Made by a program: the position numbers and the translations under genes
In this document: one piece after another, positions 24,106-37,800 of the stretch
Position numbering within the stretch: position 1 is the first letter of the stretch
Layout of the letters: each line of letters opens with the position of its first letter
NCBI GenBank assembly: GCA_963693315.1
Contig: OY856188.1
Location: 3,532,257 to 3,596,256, forward strand
Length of the DNA: 64,000 bases
Source: Diogma glabrata
Taxonomy: Eukaryota; Arthropoda; Insecta; Diptera; Cylindrotomidae
Reading direction: 5' to 3'
Notes under the pieces: generated by a model
The model's input: only the letters and a program-made list of their open reading frames with translations
What the model was told of the DNA's origin: nothing
Database searches by the model: none

Positions 24106-26635
24106 AAAAAAAAATTATTTTTTTATTTTCTAGAAAAATTTTCGAAGAAAAAGTATAGAGCATTGCTCGTCGCATTGATAATTTCCGCCCCGTATCATTA
24201 CAACCCTCACAATGATCTTTATACTCGCGTGAAATGAGTATATCATTTTAGCATCGTCATACAATATACTATTTTCAATCATAATATTTTATTTACATTT
24301 TATCTCATTATCATCAGTTTCATTTCGGGTATTTTGTTTGCACTTTGCGTTTGAAAGATTCGCATAAATCTTGACCAACCAGTTTTTAAATTTGATATCG
24401 GTATAGGTTTTTTTATAACATACATAGATCACAGAACTATTTCGTATAACAATTATATTTTACTTGCTCTAACAATAATAAATAATTAATTGTAAATTCA
24501 AACAATTTATTATTATCTCCCATTTATGTTGTTTTCTTAATGCATAGTTTTCTATTCTTTATTTAATGTGCTTTATTGTATTTTTGCTTTGTTTTAGTTT
24601 TGTTGTGGGAACCTATAATTATATATCTGTACGAATATGAAATTTAGAAAAAAAAATTCTTTCACAAAACAACAGCGAAAACGATTTATCTACACTGTCA
24701 TCTTCTTCCTTCTTATTCTTTCAATATATTAAAATAATCATATATTATAGTCATTATAATATTATGTTTATATATGTGATTTGTAAAAGTGAATCTGGAT
24801 TGTGGATGACAATATGCAACACAGAGCTTTCAGAACATAGTAGACCATTGTAAGACCTTTAAACAACAATATCTTGAGAAAAAAAACAATAGAAATCAAC
24901 CTAAGAATAATAATATAATATAATTTCGTCTTGTGAAATGATCTTAAAAAAAAATATGATTATAGATAATCAAAACAATAACACTAATATTTTTTTCGCG
25001 TTTATTTTTTTGTAATTTTAAACGTGATCTTTTATTTTTAACAAAAATGTTAAACTCCCGAAACCGGTTTTCTAAAAAAGAGTTCAATGATAGAGATAGA
25101 ACATTATTATAAAATAACGATATATATAATATTTTTCAAGTACTAAGTAACAAATAAATAAAATAACAAAAACGACAATTACAAAATAGAGAAGGTAAAA
25201 CTATTAAATTGAGCAAAATAAAAAATGATCACAGATTAAGGTAAACTAAAAAAAAAGTAATATAATATATTTTTCAACAAAGTGGTATTTCTGTTCAATT
25301 TGAAGGTTAGTTAAGGATTGGAGGGAAAAACTGTTTGAATTAATTGGTTTGAACGACGAAATTCATCTAAATTTATCTGAATCGAACGAATTGATTTATT
25401 TTGGTATAATTTAAGTGACATGAATCAAATTGTTTGATTGGTTATCCATTTGTTGAGTGTTAAGTGAAGTGATTTTGTATTCGATTAGGATTTAATTGTA
25501 ATTTATTTTGTTTAAATATTTGAAGTATTAAAAGTAGCAAGAAACTGTTAACGGGAGTAATCTATTTAAACAGTCATGGTGGAATAATAAACCAGATCAA
25601 ATAATTAACAATAAACTGAATCGATACTTGGTATTTGGAAACTTTTACGCTTTTGTTGGAAAATAAAAAATTATTTTCCATTAAAATGATTATCATCTCT
25701 CTACGCTCGTGTTTTATATCTTCATACTCGGAGAATATTAATTTTATATTGTGCTCATTGCACAATATACTATTATATTATTGGTTCAATTCAACGTTCT
25801 CAATTTGGTGTACGAGTTTCGTTGATACGATAAACCGATAAATTGATTTACGGAGTTTCTTTGGTTGATTTTACCTTTGCTTTTTTTATTTTGATATAGA
25901 CTGAAAACTGAAATATGATTGAAAAACAGAGATTTATATTCAAAGGTTTTATTAAGAGTAAACGAAAAACAAAAATTATATTATTTGATGGTCTAATTTT
26001 GATTTACAAATTACTGTTTTTTTTTCTCTTTTGTTTTTAATTCAAGTTCTTACAGTGTGTCACATAAAGTACGAATCATTGTATAATTAAACATATTCAA
26101 CAAATATGATACTAAGTTGTTTTTTAGATGGTTTTGAATATTAATTTAGATCAGGAATCGAAATAGGGCCGATCGTTACAGGTAGAAATATTCTATAGCA
26201 AATTCGTTCTTCTTAAAAAGTCAATAATTTAACACGCGTTAACCTTCTTACAAAATGTTTTGTTCCATAGACTGATACCTACAGTGCATATATTTTACGT
26301 TTACCAATTAGTCTCAGTAAAAATGTAACATGTAATATCTACCAGTTTGACCTGATTTCTCCACCATCGCTTTTTCATCAATTCATTCACTTTCATTCAC
26401 TTTGGTGGTCGGAATATGAATCCGAAACTTCCGAATCTTGGTCAGCCTAACTAATCCCCTACCTACACTTCCTATCAAATGTGCCCTGGTGCATCACTAT
26501 CAACAATAAAACTAATTGCTCATATTTCTCGTCTTCAAGTATTTATAAACAACCGACAATTGACTTTTGTCGTCTCTTTCAAACGGTCTTGGATTTGCGG
26601 AAACATAAATTAATTAAGGTTTACGAGTGAAATCT
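24106..26635. other. AT-rich stretch, no gene seen
   Basis: Short frames on both strands lack motifs and codon structure. No terminal repeats or RNA genes recognised. Confidence 0.5.
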
Positions 26636-26639
26636 CCAC

Positions 26640-27800
26640 CATCGTCAAAGTTTTTCTGGATTAAAAAAAAAGGTTAGGATAACTACTTGCAGATTTTGAA
26701 AAATTTTTGTCTAAAAAAAAATAAAAAATATGCTGGCAGCTCTAGAGATCCATCTAATCGAAATTAGTCAAAATACGACGCTTGCTACGTATAAAACTGG
26801 CCATAAATCGACTATCACAAATTACAAAATGAAAATATGCTGCATTCCTAGACCTGGTGTTTGATTAAACTCAAACTTTAGCACCGTGCATGTTTTAGTC
26901 CCACCTTTTAGTTTATATGTCACTCGCCAAGATTTGTGACTACTCATTTTTCTGAATTAAAAAAAGGATAGACTGTTAGTTGCAGATTTGCAGATTTTGC
27001 AAAATTTTTGTCAAAAAAAAAAATTGAAAACCATGCTAGCAGGAATAGTCCCTGGTCCCATTTTTTGATTACCACATATTTTATACTCCGTGAGGCGCCT
27101 GTCCTTGACGAGCCCGAAAACATTTGTTCTGCGATTTTTTTCAAATCGGCCGCTTTTGCTTTCGGAAAGCTCCGAAAAATACCGATTGCCCGGGATCTTG
27201 TAAATTTTTGTTTTAACTATGGGGGTTGGAAATTTGATTTAGAACACAAGGGTAACCTTGTCCGACAAAAATTTGTCGGTTATTGTCTAGTCCGACAACC
27301 CAAACATCCAAAATGTCAGTTGTCGGACTCGACAATAGCAAACACATTTTGGTCGGACAAGCTTACCCTCGTATTCTAAAACAAATTTCCAACCTCCACA
27401 GTTAAAAAAAATAAATGTGGTAGCAAATTTACAAGATCACGGGCGATCGGCATTTTTCGGAGCTTGCCGAAAGTAAAAGCGGCCGATTTGAAAAAAATCG
27501 CAGAACAAATGTTTTCGGGCTCGTCAAGGACAGGCGCATCATGAAGTATAAAATATGTGGTAATCAGAAAATTATGTAGGTGAAGGCCCAGGGACTAGAA
27601 GCTTTAGAGATCCATGCAATCGAAATCAGTCAAAATACGACGCTTGCTCCGTAAAACTTGCCATAAATCGACAATTACAAATTTTGCAAACAAAACGAAA
27701 ATATGCTGTCATTCCCAGACCTGTTACTCGATTAAGCTCAAACTTCAGCACGGTGCATTTTTGGTCTCACCTCGCCTTATGAAGATTGTTTCTATTATAC
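26640..27800. repeat. Two tandem ~300-bp repeat units, second interrupted
   Basis: Unit 1 (about 26640-26930) and unit 2 (about 26930-27045 plus 27601-27800) share ATGCTRGCAG, AGAGATCCAT, CAAAATACGACGCTTGCT, CCATAAATCGAC and a CTCAAACTT(T/C)AGCAC block in the same order. Unit 2 is split by a 552-bp foldback element at 27046-27597. Frames within it, such as 27614-27814, are repeat by-products. Confidence 0.75.
27046..27597. mobile_element. 552-bp foldback (long inverted repeat) element with 3-bp target duplication
   Basis: The two halves are inverted copies of about 265 bp around a ~20-base spacer near 27301-27320. The left end is TAGTCCCTGG and the right end CCAGGGACTA. GAA flanks both sides (27043-27045 and 27598-27600). 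The uninterrupted tandem copy at 26731-26750 shows the empty site without the element. There is no coding capacity, so it would be a non-autonomous DNA element mobilised in trans. The superfamily is unknown; a 3-bp duplication is seen in several DNA-transposon groups. Confidence 0.75.
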
Positions 27801-30800
27801 TTTTTAAATTGTAGGGTATTGAGCATTTTCATTAGTAGCTAGTACTTTCATTTCTCTTTCGCTTCTCCTTTCATTTAATATTTTGAATGTTATATATCAA
27901 AGCAAGATGAACTGGTTAAGAAGGCCATACTCAGATTCGTTGGTACCGAACGTTTTTAAGTTTCGAAAATATAAAATAGCTTAGTTTACGAAAAAATCAA
28001 CAACAATTTGCTACAGCTTTTTTCAGATAATACAGTTACTTCAGTCAAATCGAACGCGACTTAGGTTTTTTTTACAGTTTTAATTAAAAAAAAGAAAAAC
28101 GTGTATTTGCACGTCGTAATCAGTCGGAATAGATAGAGTTAAAATTTATTTAAAATTAATTAATTTATATTTATTTATTTTAACTAAATTCGTTCAATAA
28201 ATCATTTTAAATAAATAAAAATAAATGCTTTTATTTACTTCATAATTTAATAAATGCATAACAAAAAAAATTATAATAAATAAAAATTACTCATTATTAA
28301 ACTATTTAAAAAAAATTATTTACCAAAATGGAGATCATTATCTAAAATTACGATTCAATCATATAATTTCTAAAATCTTTCTTTTCTTATCAAACAACGA
28401 AATAGGAGGAAAACTAACCAGAATAAAACAAAAGAAATTTTATTCCTCTTTTCTTTGAACGAAATAAAAGTAAAAAAAATAAAATCTACCACGTACAAAA
28501 ATTTATTTCTAAAGTAAAATTAAAATATCTGAGGGTGAAAAATAAGAAAATAAAATTTAGCTCTTTGAGTGCCGATTTTAATTTATATGCATTTTATTTT
28601 GGGAGGCCAAAACTTTTTAAGGTCAAAATAAAATAAAAATCGGATAAAAATCTTGTTTTTATTAATAATAATTTAAACATCTTTTCTAAGATATTCTCTT
28701 CTATCGTGACTTTCACCTTGCCGTAGTTGATGCAACCAATTGTATTGTGAATGTTTCTTGATTTTACCGGCGTTATTGCGGATTGCGTAAAACCTCAAGT
28801 TCTTTTTCTAAAGTCACATACATTCAAATCAAATTTCTACCATTATTTTCCAGAATATTGCAAAAGCTAAACATTTAACTTCCAGACAACCTCAGAGCTG
28901 AATACTTAAAGGTAAATATGTTACCTAATCATGACCTCTGACCGTTTGTGTTTAACTAAGTTAAACCATAGACAAATAATAATACAATAAAGTAATACAA
29001 TAAATTATTATTTGTCTATGGTTAAACTTACAATCATAAGTTAATTGATCTCATTGTGATAGTATGGCCATCGAATTATATCACTTTTAGATAAAAAAAA
29101 AATATAAAAATTAACAACAAACAAACAAACCGACATCACATTTCCGAAAAACGGTGCAAAATTAAAATAATTATGTAATAATTTCCGCTTAGTTTTTTGT
29201 AGAATTTCATATTATCTATCTACATATGAAATTGCGTGTTATGAACCTTTCTGCTCTACATACCCTACACTTTATTATTCTCTTATTAATATAATTAACA
29301 TTATTATTCTCTTACCGTTAAATTGTTTAAATTATTCAAATTTTTTTTTAAATAAATTAAATATCAATCTGCTTGCAATTATAACTGTTCAAGAATTTCA
29401 AAATAGCATAAAAGTAGAAATTACAAATTTGTTAAAAATTTAAAACTATTTTAATGATTCTAAAATTTACTGCAGAAGCAAGAAAGCGGACGGAATAGTT
29501 TGAAAAGAATCGCACGACCTTGTATAAAAGTGTTGTAATAATAATAAAAATTTTAATTAAGCTTTGTTTAACATTTTTTATTTTAAATTGTGGTTGTATT
29601 GCAATAACATAAGGTTAGGTATCATTAAAATGTGTTTAATTGTTAAAATATTTTACAAAATAATGAAATATTTGTTGGTGAAACTTAAATTCTTATGCGA
29701 ACTGATTCCCCGGAATCAGTTAAACCGAATTTTTATTTACATAAATTTGTTCTAATTTCTCCATAACATTTTATTTATTTAGTAATATTCTCTTTAAAAA
29801 AAATTCATCTTCATTCATTCATCATTAAAAGATAAAATGTTTTAACGGCACAGGAAACGACAATATTATTAGAAATTTTAACGCTATTCCGTTTAACATA
29901 AAAATTCAAAAACTATTTCTTAAGATTTTACAAAAACAAAACAACAAAGTAAGCAAATATAATTATTTCTCAATGGCATTAACAAACAAAACTTAAAATA
30001 TAAATTATAGTTTAAACAAAACTAAACAACTATTCACCAGAACAAAATTATTATGATAATCAATTAAACATAGATCAATCATGGTTTGACATAAAATTAT
30101 TTATAATGTTTTGATACAAAAAAAAATGGTTTAAATTAAATGTAAATTATAAAAGAAAGTCAAATCTTTAACCTAAAAAATAATTTACATCAATGTACAA
30201 GGGTTGGATGATAAGTATGCAGTACATGCATGTTCATCTATAAATAACTTATCAAACCATACATGTAATAAAATAAATAAAATATAAATCATAAAAGTTG
30301 TATTGGAATGACATGAAGCTCAATAATTTAATTTTGCATATCAATATAATAATGAAAAAAAGCGATTTATTTACGTTCCCCGAGGTGGTCGAGCCTCACC
30401 ATATACACACGTCTAATGAATATCACAGTTTAAGGTCAATTGCAAAATTACAAATAAAAATTAGAATAAAAAAGAATTAAATTAAATTTTTTTTCAAATC
30501 GTGTGGTGCGGATAAAAATAATTTCAATAATTATCTATTCATCGATTTTATTTCAAAAATATATACTTCATTGATATATAAATGAAATTGATTTACTAGT
30601 GCAACCTACTTCTTAGATTAACAAATTTAATTTCTGTTAGATGCAGTTCAAGATTATCATTATATATTTGTGTGTATATGGCGAAAAAGAAACGGTGATA
30701 ATTTTACGATTGACAATTTTATATATTTCTAATGTCAATAACAGTCGAGTTGAGGTTGTTAATGCTCTATTTTCTACAAGCTTTTTAGTTGCCATCAAAT

Positions 30801-31391
30801 AATTGCAAAGTTGGGTCATATTGTTGCGAAGAATCAACTTTCAGTTGGTAAATCAATCTTTTTCATTTTCTTTAAAAGATGGTAATTAGATTATCTTTAT
30901 CGCCCAGGTAGGAAATTCTGGAAAGTCAGGGAGAGTCAGAAAGTTAAATTTTAACAATTTTTTTTCATATGTGCTGAACCTCTTTTATATTGCCTTTATA
31001 TAGTTCAGTATATACACAAATATTAATTAGCCCTATTTATTCCTTATGAATTGGAAATTAATGACGGCACCTTTTGGATTTGACACACAACATCAATTTG
31101 CATTTTACCTTCTCACCTTGGTTTTGGAAATTAAGAGGACATCGCTCGTCTTCGGTTTTAGTTTCTGCCAACCTTGGACCGTGAGTGGTACATATTTAAG
31201 GGTATTATGATAGCTGCCTATTATAATTACTGTTAGTATTTGTAAACAAATAAACTTAACAAAGAGAAAAAGGTTGTCGCCCAAATTCTCTATGTTAAAA
31301 AAACACTAACTATAAAATTAAAAACAAAAAATTACACAAAATGCAAAACATTTTGCAATGAACCATGAGGATGGTTTGGTTTATACAAACT
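27801..31391. other. AT-rich stretch, no gene seen
   Basis: Contains only short chance frames and one compact hairpin at 28959-29028. A likely intron or intergenic spacer. Confidence 0.45.
28959..29028. repeat. Short inverted repeat (25-bp arms)
   Basis: AGTTAAACCATAGACAAATA and the following five bases at 28959-28983 are mirrored by the complementary sequence at 29004-29028 around a 20-base loop. It could be a tiny MITE remnant or an extruding hairpin. Confidence 0.7.
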
Positions 31392-31732
31392 CAGACAAAG
31401 ATAGGAAACAGTTTTGTCATTTCTGAATACAGCAAGGTATGAAGAAATATTCTCTCAGGTAAATGGTCCAATTAGAAAAATGAAACAACCAATGGCAAGT
31501 AACAATTTAAAGAAAATAAATGATAAATGGGGATGGAATATTTCTCACAATATATCTTATTTTCTTTAAATTAATACTTGCCTGGTAAATGGTCCAATAA
31601 GAAAAATGAAACAACCAATTTCATATTTCTTATTGGACCATTTGCCCCTTCCCCTTCCTACACCCCTGAGAGAATATTACTTCATCCCTTTCTTTATCTA
31701 GGAATGACAAAACTGTTTCCTATCTTTGACTG
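31392..31732. mobile_element. MITE-like element with ~65-bp terminal inverted repeats
   Basis: The left end reads CAGACAAAGATAGGAAACAG. The right end, on the minus strand, reads CAGTCAAAGATAGGAAACAG. The match continues inward for about 65 bases, to CTCTCAGG. Inside, TAAATGGTCCAATWAGAAAAATGAAACAACCAAT occurs twice directly (about 31459 and 31587) and once more in inverted form. It has no coding capacity. A clear target duplication was not found. Confidence 0.65.
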
Positions 31733-31866
31733 CGTTCCAATTGATACTAAATTGTACTAAATGTGCTAAATCAATTTAGTCAACTATTTTATTTGACTAA
31801 ATCAATACTTTGTTTCTAAATAATTTGGAAGAAATTCATACGTTAAACAATATCTGACAACTTGAT

Positions 31867-32120
<254 letters not shown>

Positions 32121-32124
32121 TGGC

Positions 32125-34201
32125 GTTTACGTCCCATGGAGGGATTTTGCCGTCTGTGCCACCAGCTTCCAATCATCTCGTTCCATGACCTGTTAACCCA
32201 GTTTCGACATCCTATATCACGAAGGTCTTGGATGATGTCATCACGCCAGCGTTGTCTAGGTTTTTCTCTTCGACGACACCAGTTGGTTGTTGTTGGGACG
32301 CTTTTTTTATCATTCTATCCAATGGAGCCCTTTCTACATGACCAAACCATCTAATCCGGTTGGATTTAATGAATCCGATTACATCGCAGCCTCCAAGAAG
32401 CAGTCTGATTTCATGATTCATTCGGATTCTATACTGATTTTCAGCAACTTTACATGGACCATAAATTGTTCGTATGACCTTCCTCTCGAAAGCTGATAAA
32501 ATTCTACAATCGGAGGAAGTCAGTGTCCAGCTTTCACTTCCAAATGTAAGCACAGGTCGAATTAATGCTTTGTAAAGTGTGAGTTTACACGACCGCGAAA
32601 AATGTTTTGATCGCAGAAGTGTTCAATATGCGTAGAAAACTCTGTAGGCGGCAGAGACACGGGCTTTGATATCTGCCTGCATGTCATTTAACGATGTTAT
32701 TACAGACCCGAGGTATTTGAAGTTTTCCACGCGTTCCACTTCATAGTCGCCAGTATTCAGATTTTCGTGAGGTATGTTCGTGGATGTTGTTAACACTTTA
32801 GTTTAGCCGGTGTTGAGGCATAATCCAAGCCGTTTAGCATTTCTTTCAAGCTGAGAGAGACTTTCCTTAATATCGCTTGTTCTACGTTCGAGAAGCACAA
32901 TATCATCTGCGTAGCTAAGAACTTGACTAGATTTGTTATATATGCAGTTTTGTGTCTCAATTCGGCTTTTTCTTATCGCGTACTCCGGCGCCAAATTAAA
33001 CAGTACGGCGCGAGTGCATCACCTTGTCGAACACCTGATGTTATATCGAAAGGATCAGAAACTGACCCTTTGATTACTATTCTACAGTTTGATCCCGATG
33101 TTGTGAGTTTGCACAGAGAAACAAGTTTCTCTGGAATACCAAGGCATATGAGTGCGGACCACAGGTTGTCGCGGATGATACTATCGTTTGCTTGCCTGAA
33201 ATCAACGTAGAGCTGGTGAATGCTGATGTTGTACTCCCAACATTTTTCCAGAATCATCCTTAATAGACTAAGAGCCCGCGACGGCCAGACCTTCGTTATT
33301 TTATAAAAGCTGAAAGTTTTTCTGCGCATACCCCCTACTCAGGTAGGAACGATTAGCGACATATGAAGTTTGGATCATAGTGGCTTTGGCAGGGAGCAGG
33401 TTCCAAAGGGGCCTCCAAGGTTTCGTGAAAGTATAAAAGCTAATTTTTTTATATATTCTTCGGGATAGTATAAGAAGTCACGTCACCCATTGCCAGACAC
33501 TTACTATCGTGGAAACCCCCTGCCAGACACCCCTAAACTTTAAAGTTTAAGGGTGTCTGGCAGGGTGTTTCCACGAAGGTAAGTGTCTGGCAATGGGTGA
33601 CGTGACTTCTAATACTGTCCCGAAGAATATATAAAAAAATTAGCTTTTATACTTTCACGATACTTTGGAGGCCCCTCTGTAACCTGCTACCTGCCAAAGC
33701 CACTATGATCCAAACTTCATATGTCGCTAATCGTTCCTACCTGAGTAGGGGGTATGCGCAGAGAAACTTTCAGCTTTTATAAAATAACGAAGGTCTGGCC
33801 GTCGCGGGCTCTCGGTCTATAATGTAAAACATTGATCTGTGGTTGAGCGGTTGGGACGAAAACCTCACTGATAGTCACCGATGATAGATTCGGCGAACGG
33901 GATGAGTCGAGCAAGTACGACATTAGCTAGTATTTCGTATGTAGTATTCAACAGTGCGATGAAACGATAATTTGCACACTTTAGACGGTCACCTTTCTTA
34001 TGTAGCGGAACAATGAGAGCTGTATTCCATTCAGCAGGTAGTTCTTCTTGGTCCCAGATTGCAAGAATCAGATCGTATATACGTGAGACCAGAGCTGCTC
34101 CTCTATTTTTCAGAATTTCTGCGGGAATTCCATCGAAACCTGGTGATTTGCCATTTTTCGGTTTATTAATGGCAGCTTCTACTTCTTCTATTGCTGGGTA
34201 A
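32125..34201 (-). pseudogene. RTE copy 1 reverse transcriptase and C-terminus
   Basis: The minus strand from 34201 reads KSPGFDGIPAEILKNRGA and then PLHKKGDRLKCANYR, fingers of an RTE RT, with a stop just before GFRPNRSTTDQ. The palindrome then interrupts. It continues with LYVDFRQANDSI, where the first palm aspartate block normally reads D-F-x-x-A-Y/F-D, and SGVRQGDALAPY. The catalytic SYADDIVLL lies near 32900. The C-terminal part (32212-32553) has FGSESWTL, FERKVIRTIYGP and RIRWFGHVERAPLDRM, typical RTE features. Several frame changes show it is dead. Confidence 0.85.
33272..33811. mobile_element. 540-bp near-perfect palindrome inside RTE copy 1
   Basis: The left end is GAGCCCGCGACGGCCAGACC and the right end is its exact reverse complement. 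The arms match almost base for base to the centre at 33541/33542 (AAACTTT|AAAGTTT) with no spacer. It interrupts the RT coding of RTE copy 1, which has no such sequence in copy 2, so it is an insertion. It has no coding capacity. Target duplications are not obvious. A non-autonomous foldback DNA element is likely; an assembly or rearrangement artefact is possible. Confidence 0.7.
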
Positions 34202-34206
34202 GGGAC
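34202..34206. other. BEL target-site duplication (left)
   Basis: GGGAC immediately left of the 3' LTR, repeated at 41278-41282. Confidence 0.9.
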
Positions 34207-34701
34207 TGGTTGGTAATATAGTGGACTGTATTAATATAATTCAAATTTGAGGATCTATAATCGGCGATTATGATCTCTCAAGATGGTTTGGTAACTTTAA
34301 ACAAAATTGTTGGATGGAATTTTTCTCTTTTTAATTTAAAATGAAACAACCTTTCTTCTTCGGATAGTAAGTATTGAATGAATTTATTTTCTTTAAATAT
34401 TGTTACAAAATTTTCATATTCAAAATTTATAATGTATATAATTATATATAAGAATTTAAACTAAATCTAAAGGATCACAAAATAAACAAAACAAAGGAAA
34501 TAGATAATAAAATAATGAAAACAAAAAATAGTTATTGTTAACACTAAAATGCGAAATATTTATAAAAAATTTAAGGAAAAAAATGTGTTATAATATATTT
34601 TGTTTTATTTTTACTGAACAAATACAAAAAAAAGGAAAGGATATTGATTTGGATATTTTGAACGTTTATTTATTTTTAAGATTAAATTGATAAATTCACC
34701 A
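34207..34701 (-). repeat. 3' LTR of BEL
   Basis: A 495-bp LTR beginning TGGTTGGTAATATAG and ending TTCACCA on the plus strand. On the minus strand a purine-rich AAGAGGGCCGGCA lies just before it, the probable polypurine tract. Confidence 0.93.
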
Positions 34702-34850
34702 TGCCGGCCCTCTTGAAAGGCTTGACTTTCAATAAATTTAAATTAACGTATATAATGAATTATATAATTTAGAAAGACATGTGACAGTTTTGTGTAACTT
34801 TGACAATTTTTTATCACTTAATATTATTGTTTAATGATTATAATTAAAAT

Positions 34851-37800
34851 TTACTCATTCGGTAAAGGTAATTTTGCTAATTTATTTATTGGTCGTTTAA
34901 AAATGCCGTTTTTTGTTTTAACATCAACAACTCGAACCTTGTTATCTTGTCCGGGATATTTATTAATTACAATTCCCATAAGCCATTTGGTAGAGGGTAA
35001 ATTATTTTCAGATACTAAAACTATGTCATTTATTTCGATGTTAGGACGATCAGATTTCCATTTATATTTCTGTTGCAAAGTGTGGAGATATTCTACGGAA
35101 TATCTCTTCCAAAATGATTGCACGAGTCGAGTTATGTTTTCCCAATTATTTAGCCTGTTTTGTGGTATATCTAATAAAGATGGCTCCGAAAGTGAGCTCA
35201 TAGGACCACCAGTTAAAAAATGAGCTGGAGTTAATGGTTCAGGCTCATTTGGATTATTTGAAATAGTAGTGATTGGCCGCGAATTAATGATTCCTTCGAT
35301 TTGGATTATTAAAGTATTCATTTCTTCATACGATAATAGGATATTTGAAGCAACCTTTTTCAAATGTCGTTTCACTGATTTTATATTACTCTCCCATAAA
35401 CCGCCAAAATTTGGTGCTCTAGGTGGAATGAAATTCCAAGTAATTCGTTCACTTGCACAAAATTCTACAATTTTCGAATCAGTTATCGTTTCATTAAAAA
35501 GATGTAAGTTCCGTTTGATTTCGTTATAGCACCCTACGAAATTCGTTGCATTATCCGACCATATTGTTTTGCATTTGCCTCTTCTATTAAGGAATCGTTT
35601 TAAGCAGTTTAAAAATGATTCAGCTGATAAATCAGACACAATTTCTAGGTGAATGGCTTTGGTGGAAAAACATATGAATAGTGCGATAAATATTTTTTGC
35701 GATGTATGCTTACGTGTGGTGTTGGTTTTTATGTTGAAAGGTCCACATAAATCGATACCAGTTGTATTAAATGGTTTTGTTGGTATAATGCGATCTGTGG
35801 GGAGATTGCCCATTAATTGTTGGGAAAGTACCGGCTTGAATTTAAAACACTGAACACACGAACGACATATTTGTTTGGCTATACTTGCAGCATTCGTTGG
35901 CCAGAAACGTTGTCGTACTATTGAGACTAACTGAGTTGGACCAACATGTAAATTCCTTTCATGCTCATATCTAAATATAAGTGTAGTAAGGTGATGGTTT
36001 TTTGGAAGGAGGATTTGATGTTTGGAGTCATATGGGATATTTGCATTTTTGATTCGACCACCAACTCGAATTATATTATTGACATCTAAAAATGGTGTAA
36101 GAGAATGTATGTGACTTTTTTCGTTCACCATTCCTGTTTTCTGAATACTGGTTATTTCAGGTTTAAAGTGTTCAGACTGGACGATTTTGACAATAACCAC
36201 TAAAGCTCGATCTAGCTCATCAATTGTTAACACGCCTGTTTGCTTAATTTGATTGCGGCAATTATGGATAAACCTTATACAGAATGCCGTTACTCGAATT
36301 AATTTTCTATATGAGCTATATTTGACTAAAGGAAAAAATTGTTTGTTATTTTGAAGAAAATTAATGGTTGTTTCTTTTGGTTTCAATTCAAGCAAGTTTG
36401 GATCAATAAAGGTTTTGGGAACTGAGGGAATATAATTATTTCTAGATAATATCTCAGGCCCGTTCCACCATAATGTATTAGGTTTTAGATCGTTTGGCAT
36501 TATACCACGTGAAATGATATCTGCTGGGTTATCAGTTGTATTTATATATTGCCATACACAGTTTTCGGTCAGCTCCAGAATTTCTGTGACCCGATTTGCT
36601 ACAAATATTTTTAGTTGATATGGTGGTAGTTTTATCCAGTGTAACACAATAGTGGAATCCGACCAAAGGAATATTTTCTCGAATTTTATTTCTAGCGATT
36701 CTAGAACTGGATTTAGCAATTTACTTAATAAATGAGCAGCACAAAGCTCCAAACGTGGAATAGTGATAGTTTTTAGAGGTGCCACTCTGGATTTACTACA
36801 CAACAATGTAACTTGTGTGTTTTGAAATTCATCGATTGACTTAATATAAAAACAAGCTCCATATGCCTTTTCAGATGCATCAGCGAAACCATGTAGTTCT
36901 AAAGTGGAGGGTATAGAACTAGTGACACACCGAGGTATTTGAATATTAGGCAGACAATTTAATTGATTTTTAAAATTAGACCACTTCAACTGCATTTCTA
37001 TGGGTACTGGTGCATCCCAATTCGATTTTAATTTCCAAAGTGACTGAATCATGATTTTTGCAGTTACAAGAATTGGAGAAATGAGTCCCATTGGATCATA
37101 TATTTTCAGAACGTCAGAGAGAATTGATCGTTTGGTACAATTTTTACTGGTAACTGATAGGTTTTTTAAATTAAAACTAAGTACATCTTCGTTGGGTTTC
37201 CATTCAACTCCTAAGGTCTTAATGGATTCATGAGAACTGGTGTCTTGGCTATCCAAACTTTCGCGAAGCTCATTAGGTATTGTACTTAGAATATCTTTTG
37301 AATTGGAACTCCATTTATGAAGCTCAAATTGCCCAATTTTTAGAAGGCTAATTAACTCATTTTTTATTTCTAAGGCTTCAGATAAACTATTTGCTCCTGT
37401 GAGAACATCGTCAACATAAAAGTCACGTTTTAGTATAGTAGCAGCTAGTGGAAAACGTGAATTTTCATCATCAGCCAGCTGTTGTAAAGTTCGAGTGGCA
37501 AGGTACGGCGCTGAAGATGTGCCGTATGTGACAGTTGTTAGCTCACATGTTTGAACGGGATCAGATGGAGCAAATCTCCACAATATTCTTTGCAACCTAG
37601 AGTTTGAAGGGTTTATTAGAATCTGCCGATACATTTTACAAATGTCAGCAGTGAGTACGTATCTATACTTTCGAAATCTCAATACAATTTTAAAAAGATT
37701 TTGTTGGACGGTGGGACCAACTAGCATAACATCATTTAGTGATAAATTTGAAGACCCTTTGGCAGAAGCATCAAATACTACACGCAATTTGGTAGTAGAA

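Noticed and set aside
34702..34850. Envelope gene in the BEL element
   Set aside because: Only about 150 bases lie between the gag-pol stop and the 3' LTR.
34834..35853. Plus-strand frames of 60-129 codons
   Set aside because: Shadows of the minus-strand BEL polyprotein.
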